This document shows, piece after piece, positions 56,421-64,000 of a stretch of 64,000 bases of DNA. Below the pieces are notes generated by a model. That model saw nothing but the letters and a program-made list of their open reading frames with translations, searched no databases and had not been told where the DNA came from. Made by a program: the position numbers and the translations under genes. This DNA comes from Mermis nigrescens (taxonomy: Eukaryota; Nematoda; Enoplea; Mermithida; Mermithidae). Position 1 is the first letter of the stretch. Each line of letters begins with the position of its first letter. The DNA lies in the NCBI GenBank assembly GCA_036768485.1, contig JAVLUZ010000616.1:459861-523860 (forward strand), given 5' to 3'.

Positions 56421-58029
56421 GCAAACCTATTCAACAAGCTTCGAGTTTTTGAATTTACAGTCTGAAAATGTGATTCTTTTATCCGATATGCCTGTTAAGG
56501 CGCACTGACTATTGATAAAACTTTTGACCGAGGCGGATTGCTCAAAAGCAATTTTTTAGGCTATAAAAACTGCGCTGTGCAAATCAGAAAAGGCTGGAAG
56601 CTAATTATGTACATATATATACCGAAGCAGTTTATCGATTGCCTCTGGTCATCATAACGGGATAATGAACAGATTAAAGCGATAAAAAAAGGAAGGCTGC
56701 GCATCATCGAAAATGGATGTATGTACATTTCAAGACCAAATATTCCAATTTTCATACTCAAAGACGTTGACATTTTCATCATTTTTGTCGTTTTTTGCAC
56801 ATCGGTCCAGAGGTATAAAATCAAATTATAGTTATTCAAAAATAAGATTACATAATGACGAAATTCGCGTCATGACGACGTACACAAGTCTATTGAATCA
56901 TCGGCTCGTTAGTATACACGAATAAGCATATGTGCATTTTTAAAAAAGTAAAACGAGCAATCCTAATATGAAGGCCGTTGCGATTACCGCGGCTAGTGAA
57001 AAAGTACATAGGCATTGCATCAAATAAATCCGAAACTTAGAAAAGCAGTAAATGAGGAGATGATAAATAAAAAAATAAATAATTAAATAAAAGAAATAAA
57101 GTATCAAAACAGTAGAAGGTAATAGTTATAAAAAATAATGAAAATAAAAAAAGAAAATGGTAAAATAAAACGAGTAATAAACAGCAAATGAATAAATGAG
57201 TAATAAACGAATAATAAAAAGTAAATGAGCTTTTTTTGAAAAATAAAGCGAACATACATATGTGAATGCAGATATGTATTGAGTGAATAGAAAAGCGAAG
57301 TCTGTTTTAAAAATATAGGGGCTTTCACGCTTTTGAAATAACATGCTAGCGTCTGCATAGATAGGAGTGATATAATTCGTCATACGCGATCGTAAACGCA
57401 TCATTATATAATAGACTTGTTCATACTGTGGAATATCTTTCAGAACTAAAAACATCGAAAAAAGCGAATCGAACTGCAGAAGTGTCATGCGGAACATGTA
57501 CTAGAATATTCAAGAAAGCTCATATTTTCTATAAATACTGTTTTATAAGCGCAATTTTCAAGTAAGTTCATATTTTCTATAAATACTGTTTTATAAGCGC
57601 AATTATGCCGATTATTCAAGTCAAAAATAATGCAAAAACAATTCTTAGCAAGAAACATTTTTTCGAAGGAAAAAAAGTGGGTCGAATCGACTGTGTACAT
57701 ACTAAATAAAACTCTTCGTTGGTTCCAAAATTTTCCCTTTTCATAATCATCATCAATCAAGCAATATATTTGCAGCCAGTCTAAAAAATTTTAAGCCTTT
57801 TCGGTCTATTCAAAGGAAGTCGAGACTTGTGTCTCCTCAAAACAATATAGGTAATCGACTAGAATGCCGATTTCTCGCAATTCAATGAAAAAATAATAAA
57901 TTTCTTGCAATTCAATCCAGCAGCTGGTCTGCAGGGTCAGCCGGTGGGTCTGAGGGTCAAATAGTAAATTTTTGGGCCCAAAATGACGTCAAAAGCTGCT
58001 AAATCCTAAAATAGCGCTAAAACTATGTC
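56421..58029. other. Intron, AT-rich, one small duplication
   Basis: 57520-57604: two copies of CTCATATTTTCTATAAATAC-type 50-mer. 57050-57200 is (AAAT)-rich. Several open frames are AT-bias shadows. Confidence 0.45.
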
Positions 58030-58245
58030 AATCTACACAGTGGCGGATCCAGGATTTTCCTAAGGGAGGGGGGCGGTACCCCTAAGGAGGTGGCGGAACC
58101 ACGACTGGGCGACAAAATTAGCCGTTTTAACCCGAAAATCGCTAAAAATCGCTCAAAAATCCTTAATTTTGCGCACTATTTTGGGCCAATGGGGGGCAGC
58201 CCCATTCCTCTCCGCCCCTCCCCTAAATCCGCCCCTGAATCTACA
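58030..58245 (+). mobile_element. Family D MITE with exact TSD
   Basis: Body 58038-58237, AATCTACA on both sides. Confidence 0.93.
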
Positions 58246-58830
58246 GTTTCTGGTCATTTCTAGTCACTTCGAATAAAATTTTGACTTTCATCCGCTTTAG
58301 CCTTCATTGTGCCCCTTTTTATCAGAAAATTAATCGTTTTTTCATTCTGAGGGTCTAGAAGATAAGAACAAAGAAGAACAAAGATATGAAAAATAATTCA
58401 TTTATTAATCTATGATTTTTCTGAAATTGATTAAAGTTTTTCCGCCTTCGCACCTCTAAGTTCGAGTAGTAGTATTGACTTCTTTTGAAGGTGAAATGAC
58501 TATAATATTCTTGAAAAATCTTATCTTTTTATCTTATTTTCAGGAAAATTCATTTTCACAAGTTTATATTTGCCCGGAAGTGCTGATTGCATTCTATTTG
58601 CAGCTAATCCAAGAGTCGCATCTGGCGAAATAGGCCAGATTTTAAGCATACATTATGTATGTACATAAGTTTGGCTACAATTTCAGATTTAATTCTTTTC
58701 TTCTTATCTTTAATTATTTTTTTGCAACAATAGTCAAGCAAGACCCCAACCCAACCCCCTTGTAGTACATGTCTGATCTTGAGGGTTTGAAGCATCGTAA
58801 AACAATTAGTCACCATAGACACCAAAAATT
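58246..58830. other. Intron, one element end
   Basis: 58763-58790 (CATGTCTGATCTTGAGGG) resembles an A-type right end in reverse; the rest is unassigned. Confidence 0.35.
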
Positions 58831-59305
58831 CGATTTACCATAGGTGCACAAGGTCAAACTTTCAGGGGGAAGGAGGTGAGAGCCAAAAATTGCTAGATAG
58901 CTATGTGCTTTGTAAAAACGGCTCTATAGTCCTTTCAGGATCAGAAAGTTAGCTATATAGCCTTTTTGGTCACAGAAAACTAGCTTTAAAGCCTTTTTTC
59001 ATTCACAAACAAAGCTATATAGCCTTTTTGGACAAAATATAGCTATTAATCTATTTTTGGAGTCGAGAAAATAGCTATATAATCTTCTGAAACTCAGAAA
59101 AGACAACTAAATAACATTTGTGAGCTCAAAAAAGACTATATAGCTAGTTTTATGGGCCCAAAACAGGCTGTATAGCTAATTTTCTGAGCCCAAAAAAGGC
59201 CATACAGCAATGGTTTTTCGGCCAAAATTGCTGTAGAGCTTTTCACTTATTCGAGCTCGAGGGGGTCATAACTTCCCTCACCCCATACTCATGTATGCAA
59301 TTTAC
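58831..59305 (-). mobile_element. H-type element with internal TATAGCT repeats
   Basis: Body 58839-59297, starts CATAGGTGCACAAGGTC, ends CCCCATACTCATGTATG; flanks CGATTTAC / CAATTTAC (7 of 8). Interior 58885-59240: about ten degenerate 35-40-bp units around AGCTATATAGCCTTTTT. Ends like H, middle unlike H. Confidence 0.82.
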
Positions 59306-59395
59306 GAAATTTTTCGTTCCTACCATCCTTCCGCCGCCAATAAACAAAACTAAAAAAACGCAGTTTTTTGCCATCCCGCTAATTTTTTCCTTTCT

Positions 59396-59505
59396 TTCTT
59401 TAAAATCTTCTGGCGAACTCCTCACATCCAGCCAGAATTCCGGCCCCGTACGAATTCGACGCCGGGATTTCCAGAAAAATTTCGTCCCTATGGACCATCA
59501 CTGGG
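59396..59505 (+). other. Possible plus-strand exon, unknown protein
   Basis: On the plus strand one frame reads SGELLTSSQNSGPVRIRRRD and then FQKNFVPMDHHWG up to a strong donor (CTGGG|GTAAGC). Third codon positions are rich in C, unlike the surroundings. Other frames are also open, so strand and frame are uncertain. It lies 29 bp from the candidate DPP-like first exon, on the opposite strand. No family recognised. Confidence 0.22.
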
Positions 59506-59533
59506 GTAAGCGAATAATAATAAAACGACTCAC

Positions 59534-59590
59534 CATAATATATTCCTCACTGCCGAAATAATTTTTGGCCATCGAACTCGACGAGTACAT
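59534..59590 (-). CDS. Candidate first coding exon of the DPP6/DPP10-like gene
   Basis: On the minus strand an ATG at 59590 opens a 19-codon exon, MYSSSSMAKNYFGSEEYIM, that runs straight into a strong donor (ATG|GTGAGT). A stop lies in frame upstream, and the ATG has A at -3. It ends in phase 0, which is what the transmembrane exon at 27207-27321 needs. In vertebrate DPP6 and DPP10 a short, variable cytoplasmic first exon is spliced at this same place, just before the ELxxxNPxQRNW motif. The link across a 32-kb intron is inference. This exon could belong to another gene, or other 5' exons may exist. Confidence 0.42.
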
Positions 59591-60291
59591 GCTGTTTTTC
59601 GCGGAATGCTCGCGATAATTTTACGACTCAATACCGCTATATCTACAGTATGACGCCAAATTTCGTAGAACCTACGCGCTCAACGACCGAAAAGAATAGA
59701 ATGAGAAACGAGCGTGTGACCCAAATTGGCTAGATACGGAGTTAATAAATTTTTCACCACGAAATCCTGGCCCATATTGTCTAAAGACGTCCAAAGACAA
59801 ACAAGTTAATCGGCTTGTTTATTGAATTATGGTTGTCGGAAAAAATGCGAATCGCCCCATCCGCCACCGAACGACGACGTTGGCGAAATATTTGAAAACA
59901 ACTGAGGAACCGAAAAAGCGAATGGCTCGTTGAGCGAGCCAATAAACGAAAGTGGCGCGGCGAAAAAATGTCTATAAAATCGAAATTTAGGAAAAAGGGG
60001 AAAAAATTGGGAAAACGCGATTCCGAATGCTGAACAATTTTTTACGAACCCGAAATCGACTCCATTAAACGACGATAGCCGCGTGTTTTCGGGTTTTTAC
60101 GCCCCGCTACGATTCGAAGCGTTGATAACGATATTTATCACGAATAATGCTAAGAAGAAAATTAGTCACGCGACTGAATTTTATAGTTATTAAGCCGTAA
60201 ACAAGGCGTTTTTCTTGGCTTTACACCGACCGACTTGTAAATCAAACCGAACTTCGTGATTAGCACGAAGAATGTGCGGAGATGTCAAGAA
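59591..60291 (-). promoter_or_regulatory. Unique, transposon-free tract upstream of the candidate first exon
   Basis: About 700 bp with many CG-containing words and none of the repeat families. It lies 5' of the candidate ATG at 59590 on the minus strand, so 5' UTR and promoter are its natural reading. I see no unambiguous TATA or initiator and do not place a start site. Confidence 0.3.
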
Positions 60292-60583
60292 TTAGCAGAT
60301 AGATGCTGTGTTATCATTTGATTGATTACGCAGGTTTTGGCTTTGAGCGATTTCGTCTGATTTTATCAGCGCTGGTGCTGATAAGAATAGCCCGCATTGT
60401 TTATAACCCTTTAGATATTGCATACGTGTACTGTGTAATGGATGTATATGTTTTATGTTATATATTATTAATTCGCGTAGCATTATATTACACAAGAGGA
60501 CCACATTAAATAAAAATTTTATGCGCAGTCACATACAATCTTCAGAGATGGAAAAGACTAGGTAGGTAACTGTATGTACCAAC
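60292..60583. other. Unassigned flank
   Basis: No repeat family or exon seen between the promoter-like tract and the next B element. Confidence 0.35.
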
Positions 60584-60854
60584 CTGCTAGTCTTAGGTGG
60601 GCAGAACCGAAATTCTGGGGTGCAAGATTTTTCAAAGGTCAAAAAATGGTCCTGAAAATGGTGGTATGGCGAAAAAAGACCATTTTTTAACGTTTCTCCT
60701 CAAGCACCATCCATTGGCGTCAAAAAATTGCGGAAAAAAACAAAAAAAATTTCAAAAATTGAACTTGGGGGGTTTGTTTTGATTTCTCGGGGGAGTATTC
60801 GGCCTTCTGGGTTTTGCATACCCCCAAACCTACTCACCCACGTATGCTGCTAGT
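60584..60854 (+). mobile_element. Family B element with exact TSD
   Basis: Body 60592-60846, starts CTTAGGTGGGCAGAACC, ends CACCCACGTATG; CTGCTAGT on both sides. Confidence 0.9.
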
Positions 60855-61884
60855 CCTAGAGTCTGGGACAGCTCAGCGGAAATTTTCTTAATTTGAAATG
60901 GCCCCTGCTACGTTTTTGTAGATGCTAAAATAGTGTAAAATCTACCTATTCCAAGTTTCTGCCCAGTTTTACGTTTTTGTTCAATTTTCCGCTAATTTTC
61001 CATTTATGTTCCTTCAACTTTAATCCATTTTTGACTGTTGACCACATGTAGGTGCGGGGAAGGGAGAGGGGTTTGGGGGCTTACACCCCCTTGAATCGGG
61101 AACCCTTAAAAATTGAGAACCCTCAGAATTGCTATTTTCGGCAATTTGGCCACATCTGACCCAACCCCAGAATCTGGCTGGTGCAAATATACGCTGTTGA
61201 CTTATTTTTATCAAGAAACTTTCCCGTTTTGCAATGGAGGACGCCAAAAGCCCTCGTGCACTTCAGGCGTGGCTATGCAATCATTCTCGGTCGACCAATC
61301 CGAAATTTGGCTGATGTCAAGCCAGGCACCAGCTTTCTAAAAGCCATGCACTAGCTTCCTAAATCTTAATGACTGTTCTGTTCAGATTTTTCCTATTCTT
61401 CCGAAATCGAAAATTGTGTCAACGTACATACATATGCTGAATAAAATCCTGCCACCACCTCACTGAGTATTTTAAGCATTTTATAATTAATTGATAAACC
61501 CCGAAAAAGGTCTTGAAAGAATTATTTATGTGTATATTTACGTATAATCGTCAAAAACTCATCAAAAAACCGACCATACGAAGTATTAAAGAAGAGTACT
61601 TTATTGGAATTTTAACTTCGGGCTCTAAAAAAGATTAAGAGGCGACCAATAAGCGAAAAAGTTTAGTTCGAAACAGCATGGGAAAATTAAACTCAATTAT
61701 TTATCACACGATGGAAATCGCGAGATGAAGTCCTCCTAATTTTGAAGACGTTTTGATCTAAAAGTTTCGATCAATAATTATCGATAATTATTAAGTAAAA
61801 AAACTGCTGATAGCGAATGTCGTAATTGATCAAAAAGTTATAAATTTCTATAGCAATTTTACGTATTATGGATGATGGCTTATA
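60855..61884. other. Unassigned flank with a CATA-type remnant
   Basis: 61040-61275 (CACATGTAGGTGCGGGGAAG, GGGGCTTACACCCCCTTG, CTGACCCAACCCCAG) looks like a worn B/E relative; no TSD. No gene seen. Confidence 0.35.
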
Positions 61885-62296
61885 GTCATTAAGAGACATG
61901 CACAGCATGGGAAATATGGAGGAGGTGAAAATTTAATGTGATTTTTTGGACCCGAAAATGGTGAGTACGGAATTTTGTTTTTCGGCGTTTCTGACGATGC
62001 TCTACCTTAATAGAGCATAAGACTCAAAAAATTTTGAAAACAATCAAAAAGTTGAAGAAATTGAACCAGCTATATTCAAAACAAGTATAAGGCACGAAGT
62101 GCCGAAAATTTAGCAAATAGGTAGCTAAAAAGGCTTAAACCAGCATATTTTCTGCGAAATTTCATGAAATTTTCGGAAATTCTTGAAAAATTGCGAATTC
62201 TGTTGGGGGGGGGGGGTGGTGGGAAAAATTCCTTGGAAGAAAGGGTCAAAACTTTTCTGGGGGGCTGAGACCCCCAAAATTGTGTATGGTCATTAA
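61885..62296 (+). mobile_element. Family A element with exact TSD
   Basis: Body 61893-62288, starts GAGACATGCACAGCATGGG, ends AAAATTGTGTATG; GTCATTAA on both sides. Its hairpin is worn (GGCACGAAGTGCC at about 62091; still self-complementary). Confidence 0.9.
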
Positions 62297-62743
62297 CTTC
62301 CACATTGATCACGAACTTCTGTTTATTAGTGTTTTCTAGTAATCGACCTTTTTTTGTGCAAAATGAGTTTTTGCTTGCTTTTATGGAAACCGTGAATTGA
62401 CAACATGTTATTAGTTCCGTGGGAAGCGCTTCACGACGACTAATTAATTTTAATTAAATGAAGGATTCTTATGGGCCGACAATTTGCCAGATAAACACTA
62501 TTTCTAGCGTTTGGGGAAAATCATTTTTTTGGCTTTCTCGCGTGAAAAATTTTATTTATAAATGACTTCGACTCCTGGATCATATTTTATATTTTCTATG
62601 TTTTTCATTTTAGTTTTCTTAATTCGGAAAATAAATTATAGACTCGAGAGAAAATTTAATATATTTACCCATAAATCAAATATATTTCGAAATAAATTCG
62701 GCAATAATTTATTTTATCTATTATTTTGCATTCTATTGTCTCA

Positions 62744-63119
62744 CGCAAGAACAGTGTTTTTTTTGTGTACAAGGTCCGTTTGCACATGTACAAAGATGGT
62801 CCCCAAAAGTCTTTGTACATTTTGTACACACAAATTTTTGGGTACTATAATATGGTACAGTAGCGATTTAAGTGTAGTAAAAACAGAATTGTTCGACATT
62901 TGTTGGCGAATTTTAGCTAATTTCTGGGTCTCAGCGCCAAAAAATTGACATTTTTCCTTTCGAAATGCAATTTCTGCCATTATAAAACTTTCGCGAATTC
63001 TAGACTTTTTTGCAATTTTTGTCTTCCAAAAAATCTTTGTACATGTACAAAGACGGTCCAAAAAGTCTTTGTACATCGGGAAAAATCTTTGCCGAATACA
63101 AAAAAACCGTGCTAATGAA
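62744..63119. mobile_element. Short family F element
   Basis: Body 62752-63111 (360 bp), ends CAGTGTTTTTTTTGTG / CAAAAAAACCGTG. Lacks most of the middle of the longer F copies; flanks CGCAAGAA / CTAATGAA are weak. Confidence 0.78.
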
Positions 63120-63777
63120 TGGAATAAAATAAGAGTTTTAGTTTTTCTTGAATTTTTATCGAAATTTTTCATAAGATAAAAGTTTTACGAATAAAATAAA
63201 AGGAAATACAAATTTTTAATTTCAGATTTTTTTAAAAGTTTTATTAAAAATTGAGATTTAAAAAAGATAAAAAACAATTTTTTTAAAATTAAAGGTTTTA
63301 GGGGTTCAATTCATTTTCGAGGCCATGTTGAGATAAACTATTCACCAAGAATGTGAGGGCTCTAAAGTTTATAAAGTCAAAAAATCGACCCAAAAACTTT
63401 TGCGTAGGATCAAAATTTACGAAAAAAATCAAAAAGAAAGCATTTTTGGGCCAAAAGGAAGGATCTGCCACGTTCCGGGCGGTCCGACCAGTATGATTGT
63501 ATTCCATGATAAAGACGTGTTACATGTTTGAATATATAACGGCAGCAACAACCGTGATTAGAAATCAAACGGAAATGAAAAGAATGAATTTAGAAGGTGA
63601 ATGTTATAATTTGATTTATTTACATTTGTGCAAAAATTTAGAATATCTGTAAAATTAAATAATACAAAGGTGGGTGTACTTCAATTTTCATGTCCCAAGG
63701 TTGAATTCTATGCTGCAATAGAATAGGAATTATTATTTAAATACCTAGCAGATGCAAAAATGCATTCTATTGGGAGT
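63120..63777. other. Unassigned flank
   Basis: AT-rich; no gene or named repeat recognised. Confidence 0.35.
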
Positions 63778-63998
63778 CTTATCAGCACACCTGAGCGTGG
63801 GGGTTGGGGTATGCAACCCCCAGAACGCCGAATACCCCCGGAAACCAAAATACCCCTCCGCCCAGAATTTAATTTTTTTTTTATGAGAAACGTTGGAAAA
63901 TGATATTTTCCGCCATATCACTATTTTTAAGACCATTTTTGACCTTTGAAAAATCTTGCACCCCCAGAATTTTAATGCTGTCCACGTGAGCTTATCAA
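63778..63998 (-). mobile_element. Family B element
   Basis: Body 63786-63990, flanks CTTATCAG / CTTATCAA (7 of 8). Confidence 0.85.
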
Positions 63999-64000
63999 AA

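Noticed and set aside
57037..57497. Hydrophobic minus-strand frames resembling membrane proteins
   Set aside because: Phe/Leu/Tyr content follows from A-rich plus-strand DNA; no conserved motif or splice support.
62562..63172. Frames of 128 and 143 codons on opposite strands
   Set aside because: Both pass through the short F element at 62752-63111 and use its GTACAAAG repeats.

Overview
This is an AT-rich, intron- and transposon-dominated piece of an animal nuclear genome. It has no operons, ribosome binding sites, CRISPR or prokaryotic genes. The host is probably an invertebrate and perhaps an arthropod, judged only from the weak similarity of the one host gene and the style of its repeats; the species cannot be named.

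Host gene. I assembled one multi-exon gene on the minus strand by matching splice sites, phases and protein motifs: a DPP6/DPP10/DPP4-like S9B dipeptidyl-peptidase family protein (type II membrane protein). Eight internal exons were found at 27207-27321 (transmembrane segment), 24506-24604, 23114-23226, 17312-17380, 15639-15691, 12441-12516, 8882-9008 and 4590-4869. All intron phases are compatible and together they encode the N-terminal part of the beta-propeller domain. A candidate first coding exon lies at 59534-59590. The hydrolase domain, and hence the catalytic Ser/Asp/His, would lie beyond position 1 and is not in the window. Total coding sequence is about 1 kb in 55 kb.

Everything else. 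The introns are packed with short non-autonomous DNA transposons, most with 8-bp target-site duplications (TSDs) that I could read directly. They fall into: (i) a large group whose ends read CATANNTG...CANNTATG (families A, B, E, H, L below); (ii) two families of about 170 bp, C (ends CAGGCACGTA) and D (ends CAGTGGCGGAT, with a longer version D'); (iii) family F (ends CAGTGTTTTTT); (iv) four larger hAT-type elements at 27596-29644, 37793-39623, 48508-50142 (keeping part of a hAT transposase) and 52598-55391; (v) mariner/pogo-like TA elements at 3116-3812, 17821-18324 and 19409-19963; (vi) fold-back elements; and (vii) one LINE 3' end. Many are nested, up to four deep at 48.5-50.1 kb. A 13-bp hairpin, GGCGCGAAGCGCC, occurs inside several families that have different termini.

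Satellite-like arrays occur at 4.9-6.0 kb (135-bp units in a 270-bp higher-order pattern, abutting a splice acceptor), 8.4-8.7 kb, 22.4-23.0 kb, 51.3-52.1 kb (293-bp units rich in perfect hairpins) and 58.9-59.2 kb. Two inverted AAAT arrays bracket the exon at 17.3 kb. Intergenic and intronic stretches without recognisable content are listed so that coverage is explicit.
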